DNA of 64,000 bases from Hippasteria phrygiana (Eukaryota; Echinodermata; Asteroidea; Valvatida; Goniasteridae). Positions within the stretch are counted from its first letter, which is position 1. The number at the start of each line of letters is the position of its first letter. The DNA lies in NCBI GenBank assembly GCA_037893225.1, contig JAZGUH010000280.1, positions 1,302,001-1,366,000 of the forward strand, given 5' to 3'. The notes under the pieces are model-generated. The model had not been told where the DNA came from. It ran no database searches and worked only from the letters and a program-made list of their open reading frames with translations. Positions 23,517 to 33,920 of this stretch are shown one piece after another. The position numbers were made by a program, and so were the translations under genes.

Positions 23517-24011
23517 CAAGTGACTGCACGTGTGAGCCACGTTACCGTACTTATTTGTTTTATGATAATCGGTGAGAGGTCTGGTTACAAATCACTAGTT
23601 TATACAGCTCCACATTTTCATTCCTATTAACAAAATATGGTTTTACTTAAAAACACCCGAACACCGGGGAAACTTGACAAAATAGACATGATATATTGAC
23701 CGGTTCTCTGGCTGAAGGCAGAATACATTCTGAAGATTGAAATCCTCGGTATTCATTAGTCACAAGGATTTTCATTGCTGATCATTTGTTAACCCCTTGC
23801 CACCGGTTGACACAAATACGTGCAGATTGAAATTGCCACCTGGCCGGTTGACACAAATACAAGCCAATTTTTGCATTTTCAATCCATTATTGGGGTATTG
23901 TGTACGTTATGCTTGGCTGCACAAGCCTCTTGTTTCCGTTTCGCTTGGCTGCATAACCCGGCCTGGTGCCCGCCGGCGCCACCCATTGGTAAGGGGATTT
24001 ATTAACTAGTA
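23517..24011. other. GPCR downstream region
   Basis: About 500 bases after the stop codon; no canonical AATAAA was found close by. Two TTGACACAAATAC direct repeats occur near 23808-23860. Confidence 0.4.
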
Positions 24012-24128
24012 ATAGAGTACCGAAGTCTGACGTCAGTTGCCCCGGCAATGGTTCCAAACACATGCAGTTTTGAATGTATTCTGGTTCCAAAAATTGCATT
24101 GATTGACGTCATCACTTCGGTACTCTAT
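24012..24128. mobile_element. MITE with ATAGAGTACCGAAGT ends, copy 2
   Basis: Inverse orientation of 21389-21506, very similar throughout, with the same two TGACGTCA octamers. It lies about 500 bases downstream of the GPCR stop. Confidence 0.9.
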
Positions 24129-24158
24129 AACAGTTCTTGCACCTCCTTTGTAGCAGTA

Positions 24159-24530
24159 AGCTTCGCTCGTGCCCACCGCCCATTCTGGGCGCTAGGAACC
24201 GCTGATGCGCTTTGAGATCTGATTGGATAGATTTTATGCGACCTGTTAACTGGAGGTCACCAATTCCGCAGCTCGGATGGGCTGCATGCAATTCAAAAGG
24301 TCATGGTACGCTACCCAGAATGCCGTGCGTTTCCTTTACAGAAATCTGTGAAGCGCGCATCAGCGGTTCCCAGCGCCCAATTAGCCTTTTAGAAGTATGG
24401 TGGACACAATAGGAGGGCGCTGTTTGATTTGGGTAAACCTTTTGTAAAGGTTTACCCAAATCAAATAGCGCCCTCCTATTGTGTCCGCCATACCTCTAAA
24501 AGGCTAATGGGCGGTGGGCACAAGCGAAGC
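24159..24530. mobile_element. Nested palindromes (outer element)
   Basis: The outer arms are GCTTCGCTCGTGCCCACCGC then CCAT on the left and ATGGGCGGTGGGCACAAGCG then AAGC on the right. A second inverted pair lies inside: TGGGCGCTAGGAACCGCTGA (24186) and TCAGCGGTTCCCAGCGCCCA (24360-24379). A third palindrome (24381-24506) sits between the inner right arm and the outer right arm. The same outer arms occur at 57441 and 58281. Confidence 0.75.
24381..24506. mobile_element. MITE with TTAGCCTTTTAGAAGTATGG ends
   Basis: A near-perfect hairpin whose arms include GGACACAATAGGAGGGCGCT and TTGGGTAAACCTTT. A second copy spans 31525-31912, split by another transposon. Confidence 0.88.
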
Positions 24531-24649
24531 AGTAAGCCAGTTCTTTTTTTTTTAACTGCGCATGTGCACAATGGCATGGGTCACGGGTCATTCGGGATAA
24601 CTAAGGCGCGTGTATGAACGTGCACGTGTTAAATTTAATCAGAATGGGT

Positions 24650-24974
24650 GTCGCGTCACTGATCTCTATAAACTGGATTGGCAGCGTGGCAGTAATTGCC
24701 TATGCGTGAATTGAAGCCACCGCGCGGCCATCTTGCTATAATTCACAACAATGGTCGTTTCCCAAGCTCCAGGCTTCAACTCCGTCTCCAACTTGAGCCC
24801 ATTCACAAACTGCATGCATGAATGCAGTTTGGCAATGGGCTGAATTCGGAGACGGAGCTGAAGCCAGGGCTTGGAAAACGGCCATTGTTTTGAATATAGC
24901 AAGATGGCCGCGCGTTGGCTTCATTCGCGGAGCTTCGCAGCCAATCCAGTGTATAGAGATCAGTGGTTCGCGCG
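24650..24974. mobile_element. MITE, CACTGATCTC family, copy 2
   Basis: TCGCGTCACTGATCTCTATA at the left is inverted at the right (TATAGAGATCAGTGG, then TCGCGCGA). Inner arms repeat GCGGCCATCTTGCTATA and CGTCTCC blocks, and the centre is AAACTGCATGCATGAATGCA. A partial relative is at 63858-63972. Confidence 0.85.
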
Positions 24975-26313
24975 ACATTACATCAGCAATTTTATCCCGA
25001 ATAACCTTTGACCTGGACTTTTATGTCAACATTTTTTTTTTGTGCAGATGTAAATGTCCATGTTCGTGAGCCTAAGGATGATGTCATCATGGCACAACAG
25101 CCTTTCCATGGAGTAAAGTTTCATGTACGGACAACACTATAGTGGCCAATATTTCTTCAGAACTCCGTCGGTGGGTTATTTTAAGGATTTGTTTTTGTAT
25201 ATGCTCCTTTGACAATTAAAGGAGTTCCTTGTTTTACCAAACCCAAATAGCGCCCTCTTGCATAAACCGACGAAAGGATTTTTTAGGATTCACCCCCTCC
25301 CAACAACCTTCTCTTCACCTTCAATAAAAAAAAAACATTCAGATTTATGTTTGCATTTTTTGTAACGCATGGTAATACACATTAAAACAAATTGAACTGA
25401 TTATCCATTGCCCGTTTTCTTTAATAATTCAACATGTTTAAAGCAATCCTTCAATAATTAAAAACGTTTCCAAATTTGTAAAGATTCAAATCAATCCTTT
25501 TTAAATTAATGTTCTGTGAATCGGACGTCACTGGAGTTAGACTGGTTTCCGGTCTCTCCATCATTTTTGAGGGCTGGAGTCAATCTACGCCATTATTTTA
25601 CTGCTGTCACAGATTTTACAGAGCAGTCTATAATCGTCATGTGACGAGCTCTCGACCAATAGGAAAAGTCAGCGTATTCCTGATATTTGTTGCCCAGATG
25701 TCAGCCACTGTAACTTATCGAAGAACGCCTGCTGCACCCGTAAGATGTACTTATGTCCATAAGCTATTTCGTTCAGACATTGTCATAATTTGTCTACATT
25801 AGTTGTTAACGATATCACAGGAAACACGTATTTGTAAAAGTTAATTGCCACAATGACTTACAGTTTAAGTGTTTACCACCAAGGTTAGATTTCAACTTGA
25901 TGTTATACTGCACGTTGGCATATCTGTTTTGAAGTTGATTAAACGAAGTCACCTTTGAAGAGTTGCAAATTAGTTTTAAATACATGTACTATAAAACTGT
26001 AACTGTTGTCGATAATTGATTACTTAGTGAATGTAAATGATTGCGTAACGTGTTCAAACTATAAACGTCTTTTACTTGCTATAGAAAACAAAATGAGTCA
26101 TGCTATGTGTCACGTTGTGTGGAGAAAATAAAAAACGAAATGCACACAGAGTGATTGACTTATTGAAAACTTATTGACTTATTAAATGAAGAAAATGTGA
26201 ATTGAAGGCCACATCACTTAGATAAGTTCGTTAATTATTTCCCCACGAGAATAGCAGATGATTTTTTCAGAACTTTTGTTTCCTTCCAATTATTTTTGTC
26301 ATTCGGTTTTGAG
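24975..26313. other. Intergenic, no gene recognised
   Basis: Contains the fragment of the AAGAGGGCGCT element near 25200-25300 and otherwise AT-rich unassigned sequence between the GPCR and the 3' end of the DHRS12-like gene. Confidence 0.4.
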
Positions 26314-26319
26314 TTTATT
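26314..26319 (-). terminator. AATAAA polyadenylation signal of the DHRS12-like gene
   Basis: On the minus strand this reads AATAAA, about 110 bases after the TAG stop. Position and sequence fit a polyadenylation signal. Confidence 0.5.
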
Positions 26320-26426
26320 GGTCAATGGTTTCTTTAAAGATTTTCTTAATTGGCGCATTTTAGAAAAAGAATGCAACAGAAAAAAATGGATTCGGTGGGA
26401 ATGTCGTGGCCTTTGACCTCTTACAT

Positions 26427-26548
26427 CTACTTTGATTTTGTTGTGATGACGTCAGCAGCCAACCTCTCCAGAATCGCCAGGAGTTGTTCCTCCTCTGCCT
26501 CTATAGATTGAGTCCATTTCCACTGGTGAAACGGGATAGCATTTCGAT
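26427..26548 (-). CDS. DHRS12: DHRS12-like exon 8 (terminal)
   Basis: Acceptor TTGTTTTTCAG. The split codon gives Asp287, then RNAIPFHQWKWTQS and a helical, charged tail ending TTKSK before TAG. Confidence 0.9.
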
Positions 26549-29500
26549 CTGAAAAACAATTAAGAATAAAGTATTTCTTCAGAAACAGGGACGGATCCGG
26601 GGGGGTCTGGAGGATCGAAGCCTCTCTCCCCCCCCCCCCCCCACTCCCTCCGTTCTTTGCCAGTTTGTTCGTTTGTTGGGGTGTTTGTTTGTGTGTTTGT
26701 TTGTTTGTTTTTTTTATTGTACGCCTACAGTTGCAACCCAGAAAACAAGAATCTCTGTCACGATCTTTAGACAAAAAAAGAAATAGTCGTGTTGCCCTGC
26801 GCGACCGACCCTAGTTACAAAAGTCGGGTCGCCTTTTGGGTTCATTTTTTAAGGAAATTTCGAAATCTCACCTTTTCCCGCACAAAATGCACAAGTTTTA
26901 TTGAAATTATTGTCTTTAAATACACGATGGCTCAATCGTGCATTTTGCCAACCGTACTTTTAAATGAGTTAACTTTTTGCCTCCCGACTTCCGAATTACA
27001 CATTGTTTTGATGTTTTCATGGATTCGGCTTCGCTAATTTTATGTCCAAAGATTTGGCAAGATCTTGGACACTGCTTTTGCTTTATGTACAGCAAAATCT
27101 TATGTTTTAATCTAGAGCCAGAGCCTGTTTATTAATTTATTTACGTATTCAAGGCTTCAGATTGGCAATGGGGCTGAGGAATAGCTGGAGACGAAGCCCA
27201 AGCCCAAGCCTAAGCCCAAGCCAGGGTTTGAGAAATGCCCCTAGACTGGTGGTTCCCGTTCCGAAATGGAGACCAGTAGCTAGTCCGGGCATGGCGCTTC
27301 TGATTGGCCCTCGTGTGCGCAAGCGCAGTAGTAATTTGCCATTTTTAAGAGTTGGGTGTTGTTTTCATTTCCGTAACATTTGGCTTGAAAACTGAATCAC
27401 GCAAAAATGTATTTTTTTGGACAAGTTTTCGAAGAGGCTAAGAACATCACAATGCATTGTGGGTATATCAACACACACACACACAGTCATATAAACGGGT
27501 GCAATCGTGGACATCCCATTGTTCCTCTTTTGTTTATACTCTAACTTTTTCGGAAGGCCTCCCATTGGTTTTGTACACGATTTTCAATCGTGGACGTTAG
27601 GTCAAACGTGGACCCCTTTGTCTACGCCCGAATTCTTTTGTCCTAGGTCCACGATTGCCGGCATATACAAACTCACACACACACACACACATATATATGG
27701 AATGTGGGAATGATGTTGGAGGGATCGCACCGGCTGCCAATATAAATTCTTACCCAAGAAAAACTGCCCGCTTGCTTGCTGAACAGCGTCCTCAGAGGCG
27801 CCGAGCCACACAACTGTATCAGCGCCCTCATCCGGCGTTCTCAACATGCCCTTCGTTTTGGTCATGTCATACTGGTGGCTTGGCAAGAAGGCTTTCAAAA
27901 GGGGCGTGTCGACTATCCCAGGGTGCATTGCGGCAAACTGGATGGCTGGGTAGATCCGAGCCCATGTCTTCAGCATAATAAGCTGCTGGCGCTGTCAACA
28001 TATTGTTTAAATCCAGAATAGTTCATTGAAAAAAAGATAATAAGAATGTACTTTGATATGAGTTTGGTTTGGTGAGGATCTGAATTGACTGGTTTTGTTG
28101 GGTTGACTACATAATCTGGACACAATTTCTAAGGTTTTTTGGAATGTGAGTTTGCCTCACCGACGGTAGACGTTACACACACCGCCTTGGTCTCAAAATT
28201 GGGATAATTTCTCGTACTGGAATCTGTTGAAGAATTATCCTCTATTTAGATCTGGGTCCAGGAAAACCGTTAGGGTCGCCAGCCATATCACCTCTGATCG
28301 CAACTATAGAGCGGCTTTTAGCCTTGTATTGTGTGATTTAAAAAAAGAAACATGCTAAGCCTACCGTTTTATGCTGGCGAACCGAGTTCAGCCATTTCAC
28401 TGATACCGCAAGCAATAAGCACTGGATAGAAAGAGCTCGCTACTCTCTAAAAACTGTGTTAGGCTAAACATTACGGCCCGAATTCATAAACGGTGATGAT
28501 CACCCGATTATTTTAGTCACGTACAACTATTGTACGGTGGCTAAAACAGAGAAGTACGCGCGTGGATAAACTCCTGTGATGATCGCAATTCAGTAAGAAA
28601 ATAATCGGCTGTTTATCCATACAAGTTCCTACTTCGCCGATGTTTAGTGGTCTAGTCGTACATCATTCTCTTCACAGCGGATTACGTAATGTGTTGAACA
28701 AAAGGGCATATCTATCCCCGGAAACCCGCAGATCGCTGTGCTCTGCTGATCAGCTCAGTTGACACTCGTGCGAGGACACTGGCATGTCGAAAAAACCGCG
28801 CTGATAATTTCACCCATGACCAAAAAATGGGTCTAATTCAGCGTGTAAAAGGTAGGAAAACAGTTAGGCCTATAGAAGATTTTAAAAAGTGACACCGATG
28901 CCAATCGAAAAAAAGCAATTTGAAGCAATTTGAAGGGATAGTTATGTGAATCTTTATATTCTACTTTTAAAAAAGCTTCCCAACCATATCCATTTCATTT
29001 TTATAGCCCAAATCGCCAAATCTAAAGCAATGTGTTCCTTCAACTGACAGCAAGAAGTGTTTAGGAAAGTGTTTAATTGCTAATCACTGTTTTTGCAGCG
29101 TATCTTCAGTGGCAAAATTCGCTTAAACAATAGTGACGCAACAATATGAATCTCCATGCACGCGCGTGCGTTAGCTCGAATTAGCCGTGAAACAGCGCTT
29201 TGCTTACCGTTAAGACACTTTTTGAACCTAAGACGTAATGACGTAATGGCTTTGTTTACATGTGCGCTTTCCATCGGAAAGCGCATGTAAACAAAGCTTG
29301 ACGTCATTACGCAATGCGTGAATTGTATGACAGATTAAATTGGGTCAATTTAAAACCCAATTAACTTGGTTAGCACCAAAAGAGAAGGAAAATAACATAC
29401 GATTGAGTTGGTAATAAAGTAGGCATTAGTAAGTAGCTTGGATTTTATAAATTTAACTTCGGGGGAGGGCGGGGAATGAGAGGTCTTACCTTACTCTGGG

Positions 29501-32500
29501 CGTAACATTTATGACCATCAAATGGTTGCAAATGTTCCCGTTTAAGATCAGCAAGACTGCTCAGCGACAGTTTCTCAGTAAACACACCCCGAGTGGATAC
29601 CATGACCTGTGAAATGCGAATAACAGTGTTCTAAATGCAGTCAAAATGCTTCGGAAATAAAATACTGAGTCGATTCTTTACTATTAAAATTGCGGTCACT
29701 GAATGCGAAAATAATTCTTCAAAATAATTGTCAACTGGCTCTATGTTTTTTTTAATATGTGGAATCGGGTCGGTAGCAGCTGTTATCCTTGACTTGGGAA
29801 GTAAGGATGAATAAACCGAGGGAAGGGCTCCTGATTCAAACCCACAATGCACAATACGTTGAAACTATAAACAATTTCCAATATTTCTGATGGGTTCAGT
29901 TCCTTATTATTGTAGTGTCGGGCATATTTACATATATATGTTATACGTACAGTATGATACAATTTCCTGGAAACTGTAGTCAATCGATTGTTTTCATGGT
30001 TATTGACTTGTGCCACTCAAAATGCACTCAGAGAAACCCGTACATGTATTTTCGAAGCACACATTTGTCAATATCAGTAGACATAGCGTGAAATTTTGTC
30101 ACTATGCCTAATAAGTGATCGATGAATCGATTTTTGGGAGAGTGGCTGGTCATGTGAGAGGGTTTAACCAATCGGAGTCGGATATTCATATGACACCAGT
30201 ACGTTTGCTGCACGCGTCTCAAAGGTCTTCCATTGTTGTCTGATGACGTCTTAAATAAAAAAAAAACCGTGATTACACTTACAACCCTGGAGCCCGGAGT
30301 GCGGCCCAGCAGCGGGATGAGGGTGGTTGTCAGGACGTAGACTCCCATGGTATTCATAGCAAAATTCCGCTCAAATCCTTCCTCGGTAACCTCTCGTTTA
30401 TTCAGAACGCAGGCAGCATTGTTCACCTATAGAATGGGGTACAAAAGCATCAGCGACCGTTCATTGATTGGATTCCAGCTAATAACATTTTACACATGAA
30501 TATAACTGTCATACAGCACCACCATCACAGCCATATTTTTTGAATAGTTGGAGAGAAAGTAGCATGCAACTTTGTGTTTGCGGCTATTAGTTCCACTTTT
30601 ATTGATATAAAGTGATGTTGAGTTTCATAGATATCCTTTAAGGACTGTGCTTATGTAAAAAATAAATTGGCCAGTGTGAAATGTAATCGTTGTACCAGGA
30701 CTGGAACATAATGAACACTGTTTTAGCAAGTTCTTCCCGTTTTTGTTTTTGTTTTTCTTCCTTTTTTTGTTGAAAAAAATGCATTGGGGTGCTCAATAAG
30801 GAAAATGTAAACTTTAAATTGTAGTGCCAGACAACGGGGTTTTTCGCAAGCAATATATTTTTTTTTCGCGCTCAATCTTGCTTTTTGATTGTTAAAAAAT
30901 AATGCGCTGGCATTGTTTTCCCGTACGTACTACCCTCCGTCTTCCTCTAGTTCTGGGGTAAGTTAGAGTTTGAGTCTTTAATGAAAATCACTCGATCAGG
31001 TCACTGCTAATAGGCGTGTACCTATAAACAGTTCATTGGTAACCAAGGTCAAAATAATCTGAGCCTCACCAAAACATTCAACGTCTTCCAGGTACCGGCA
31101 AACTCTCGAGCAAACTCGTACACGTCTTTTGCCCGAGACATATCTAACACGTGCAGATGTACGTCCTTTAATGAGACACAAAAGACATTGTACGAAAGTT
31201 ATTATTTAAACTTATGTTCAGTGGCGTAACTACGGGGGGGGGGGGGGGGAACGCCCCCCCTGCTGACATGCGTTCTCCCTGGGTTTTCCCATTTGAAATC
31301 ATGCACACAAAATTACACAAGCTGCAGTTTATGCACTTTCAGTGCCCAATTATTACAAATGTGTGCACCCACCCCCCCCCCCCCCCCCCGAAATTTCACC
31401 CAGTTACGCCACTGCTAATGTTATAAACAGATTGTTTAGTTTGTGGGAATGCGTCGCTAGAGCGGGGTGTGGGGTGTGACATCGCCATTAGTTGATTTTG
31501 TAGGCAAATTCGTGTCCGTTGTCGGCACAATTAGCCTTTTTTGGGATACGGCAGACACAAAAGGAGGGCGCTATTTGATTTGGGTAAACCTTTTGTATGG
31601 CAAAAAAGGTTTACCTAAATAAAAACGCGCCCTCCTATTGTGTCCAGGGGCGGATCCAGGATTGTTTGCGGGGGGGGGGGGGGTGTTCTGAAATTGTTTT
31701 CCGTACATTTGTCCGAAAAGTTTCTCAACGTTGGTGGCGCCATTTAACTGGGGTTTTGCTTTTCTTTTCTGGTTTGCTACGGTACCTAGGCGTAGGCCCT
31801 TACAAGAAAAAACATAAATGTCAACGAGCGGGGGGGGGGGGGGGGGGGGGGGGGGTTCGACCCCCTCCCCCTCTGGATCCGCGCCTGATGTCCGCCATGT
31901 CCCCAAAAGGCTAATCGCGTGTGGCTGTCTGTAAAATTTATTTAAAAGTGAAGAAATGATTGCACGTCCTATAAGTTCAGGGTGGATACTACGAGAGTCG
32001 TATACAAATGTCTCAAATGGCGCCCTCAACGGTTATCACTAGCGCATTTTTTCTCTCTTGTTAATAGACGAATTTCACAATTATAGCCCCTTCTGCGCAC
32101 TTCCTAATTGAAAGCGAGACTCAATGCTATTCACAAATCAATTCACGCATGAATGAATCACGCTTTGACAGCGCAGCGCACGATCGGCATAAATTAGCAC
32201 CGAGATCCTCGCTTTCAAACCCGGCAGTGCGAAGAGGTGGTATTTTCGTCAATTAGGGATTTCTCCTTGTTAAGGAAGCAGAGCCATGAAATAAGGCCCT
32301 CATAATACATCTGCTAGTATGTAGTATGTATGTAAACACGTACACCAATCCTTGACGGCATGTTTGTCTTTGTAAAATCCCAAAGTACCCCGGTACCCGC
32401 ATACCTCATTTCCAGTGATTTTTACGATTTCTGCCCGTGTGGCCTCGTCCGCGATCAGACACAACATATGAACTCTACCGCCTGAAACAACAAATTCCAA

Positions 32501-33920
32501 AGCCGTAAACGTGCAATTAAGAATAAAATCAAAATACACAGAAATGATTACTTGACCACGGGGTTTTAAATGCACTGCCATACATGGTGTCTTAAAAGGC
32601 CAGCCCGCATAAAGGGAAAAGCTATACACGTATACATATATTATTATGTTTTTTTCTTTCCATTGATAATGTATTTCTCTGGTGATGGTACTACGTAAAA
32701 ACAGTTTGGCGTAAAACATTATGAGCACATCCAGACAAAAGTCGTACGTTCGAGTGCATGTTAAATCTGCTGGTATAGTAGCGTATATACACAACAATCC
32801 ATGAAAATGATTACCTCTTTTTGCGAATTCCAAGACGACACTTTTACCAATCCCCGTATTGGCGCCAGTGACCATGAAGGACTTGCCCGTAAGATCCACA
32901 TCTAGACCTTTGGGGTCAAATGTCTTCGAAGCTGATAGGAACCCAGATCTTAAAGTTAACCAAAACACCCCAACACATGATGAGTAAAAACAAAATGACC
33001 CCAATTATTTGCCCCAATAAGAAACCCAGGCGTATAATGATTATTCTTTAAAGTGTATGAATGTAAAAACAAAATAATAAGCTTTCTATAGTACAAAAAA
33101 AAACAATAATCCGAAAAACCCATGTTGCTGGCGAGTTATTAAAATCACACAGTGTAAAATTTCTACCACAAGGCCCAGTTAAAAAAAAGACCAGAAGTTG
33201 ATCGTCCCCGCCCGCATCTTTTTTTAAGCCGCACTTTGTTTATTTGTTATTTTGTTCCTCTAAAAATAGATTGTTCATGTATTTCGCTTTATCTTGGCAA
33301 CATTCTTTTCATGATCGATTTCAATTCCCAATATTTTAGACTTCTACAAAGCCTGCGCAAGGCGGTAATTCACTGGCATTCGCAATATGCCAGCTGAATA
33401 GTTTGTTGAAGTGAAAATGCATTTGAAAAGAACATGCACAAACACTTGGGTACTTTAATAAAATACGTAGAACACTGTTTAACATGGATATTTTGACTCA
33501 ACTTACTAGTAGAATAGCTAGTAACAAGCTGGCGGTTATTTTTAACTGAAAATCTGGCGACCATTTAAAATTTAAATGCTTGGCGGCCATCTTAGAAAGA
33601 AAAATAACAAAAACAAATTAAAAGGCCCGCATCCTCCTCTTTTTGGAAAAAAAACGGACGATTATAACTGGTATTTTTTTTTTACTTGGCCTAAGGTATA
33701 ATTTTGACGGAGAAATTAGGGGGAAAACTGCTGCATTGACATCCCGACATTCAGATTGGCTCCGCACATAGTCCAGCCTGTATAATGACAGATCATTATT
33801 AGAGCCAGCTTTTTGACTGCTTTGAAAATTAAGTCCACTGCAGAGCGAATGCCTTTATACTACTCACTTGAAGCATTCGGGACCTGGGAAGCCAAATTCC
33901 TCATTGTTTAAATTTTCCAT
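26427..33920 (-). CDS. DHRS12: DHRS12-like short-chain dehydrogenase/reductase (8 exons)
   Basis: A classical SDR oxidoreductase, expected to use a nicotinamide cofactor; the physiological substrate of DHRS12 is poorly known. Coding exons from 5' to 3': 33868-33920, 32815-32948, 32405-32481, 31070-31165, 30283-30426, 29490-29606, 27754-27991, 26427-26548. All have GT/AG borders and compatible phases, giving 326 residues (human DHRS12 is of similar size, about 317 from memory). Visible motifs: TGANTGIG cofactor loop at 45-52; NNAA at 122-125 where NNAG is usual; YAQSK active site with Tyr203 and Lys207; HPGIVDT downstream. The segment SASKTF before the Rossmann fold and PFDGHKCYAQSK are distinctive DHRS12 features. 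Position 173, next to the expected catalytic serine, is Thr in VVMVST. The first exon is the least certain. An AATAAA follows the stop. Confidence 0.9.
26612..26642. repeat. C tract in the last DHRS12-like intron
   Basis: A run of C with short interruptions after GGATCCGGGGGGG (26594). The GGATCCGG end resembles the GGCGGATCC hAT-like termini seen elsewhere, so this is probably a truncated copy. GTTT repeats follow at 26680-26712. Confidence 0.5.
27505..27665 (+). repeat. Dispersed repeat with TCGTGGAC motifs, copy 1
   Basis: Blocks CCTCTTTTGTTTATACTCTA, GGAAGGCCTCCCAT and ACGATTTTCAATCGTGGAC are collinear with 48600-48760. CA-type microsatellites lie on both sides (27471-27486, 27674-27690). 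Located about 90 bases past exon 7 in the last intron of the DHRS12-like gene. Confidence 0.7.
27754..27991 (-). CDS. DHRS12: DHRS12-like exon 7
   Basis: Acceptor GTTGACAG, donor GTAAGA. Encodes RQQLIMLKTWA, then MHPGIVDTPL and GADTVVWLG to SGQFFL, matching the C-terminal half of the family. Confidence 0.93.
27992..29232. other. DHRS12-like intron 6, unassigned part
   Basis: No exon-like or repeat structure that I can support, apart from scattered short palindromes near 28490-28560. Confidence 0.4.
29233..29312. mobile_element. Short palindromic MITE
   Basis: GACGTAATGGCTTTGTTTAC then ATGTGCGCTTTCC pairs with GGAAAGCGCATGTAAACAAA then GCTTGACGTCATTACG across a three-base turn. It also carries one TGACGTCA. 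Confidence 0.75.
29490..29606 (-). CDS. DHRS12: DHRS12-like exon 6: active site
   Basis: Acceptor GCATTTCACAG, donor GTAAGA. Encodes VMVSTRGVFTEKL to YAQSK, carrying the catalytic Tyr and Lys. The serine position shows ST rather than SS. Confidence 0.93.
30283..30426 (-). CDS. DHRS12: DHRS12-like exon 5: NNA motif
   Basis: Acceptor TTCTATAG, donor GTAAGTG. Encodes VNNAACVLNKREVTEEGF through the dimer-helix region to GSRV. NNAA replaces the usual NNAG. Confidence 0.93.
31070..31165 (-). CDS. DHRS12: DHRS12-like exon 4
   Basis: Acceptor TCATTAAAG, donor GTGAGG. Encodes DVHLHVLDMS to LNVL, covering the beta-4 strand that leads into the NNA motif. Too short to stand out as an open frame; found by similarity to the family. 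Confidence 0.88.
31219..31414. mobile_element. hAT-like MITE, CAGTGGCGTAAC ends, 8-bp duplication
   Basis: Inverted ends CAGTGGCGTAACTACGGG and CCCAGTTACGCCACTG, each followed inward by a G or C tract. Flanks are CTTATGTT and CTAATGTT (7 of 8 match). CAG..CTG ends with 8-bp duplications are the hAT superfamily pattern. Lies in intron 3 of the DHRS12-like gene. Confidence 0.9.
31525..31912. mobile_element. Split copy of the TTAGCCTTTT MITE
   Basis: Same arms as 24381-24506 (TTAGCC, GGAGGGCGCT, TTGGGTAAACC). Its right arm is broken after ATTGTGTC by the insertion at 31645-31887 and resumes as GTCCGCCATG to GGCTAA. Confidence 0.85.
31645..31887. mobile_element. hAT-like MITE, CAGGGGCGGATCCAGG ends, nested
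   Basis: Inverted ends CAGGGGCGGATCCAGG and CTCTGGATCCGCGCCTG, with long G runs (31669-31683 and 31829-31855). ATTGTGTC precedes it and ATGTC follows, consistent with an 8-bp duplication that lost three bases. Confidence 0.85.
32405..32481 (-). CDS. DHRS12: DHRS12-like exon 3
   Basis: Acceptor TTGTTTCAG, donor GTATGC. Encodes GRVHMLCL...KITGNE. The residue after Cys70 is Leu where vertebrate DHRS12 has Arg (VCRD), a position often linked to NADP preference. Confidence 0.9.
32815..32948 (-). CDS. DHRS12: DHRS12-like exon 2: cofactor loop
   Basis: Acceptor AACTTTAAG, donor GTAATC. Encodes SGFLSASKTF to the TGANTGIG glycine loop and ends EFAKR plus one base. Confidence 0.93.
33171..33692. mobile_element. 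Dispersed inverted-repeat element AAGGCC..GGCCTT, copy 2
   Basis: The left end AGGCCCAGTTAAAAAAAAGA then ATCGTCC is inverted at the right (GGACGATTATAACTGG, then ACTTGGCCT). It shares CCGCCCGCATC and GGCGGCCATCTTAGAAAG with the copies at 4517 and 56104. Sits between exons 1 and 2 of the DHRS12-like gene. Confidence 0.72.
33868..33920 (-). CDS. DHRS12: DHRS12-like exon 1 (putative start)
   Basis: It starts ATGGAAAAT in the context AACATGG and ends ..TTCAA before GTGAGT. Joining to the next exon restores codon AAA (Lys18) and gives FKSGFLSASKTF, like the TKSGYESASKDF of the human protein. The first 17 residues do not resemble the vertebrate N-terminus, and TTTTAG just upstream could be an acceptor, so an earlier exon is possible. 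Confidence 0.6.

Noticed and set aside
27602..27753. C-terminal extension of DHRS12-like exon 7 by read-through
   Set aside because: A clear GTAAGA donor at 27753 joins in phase to the family-like final exon at 26427-26548.
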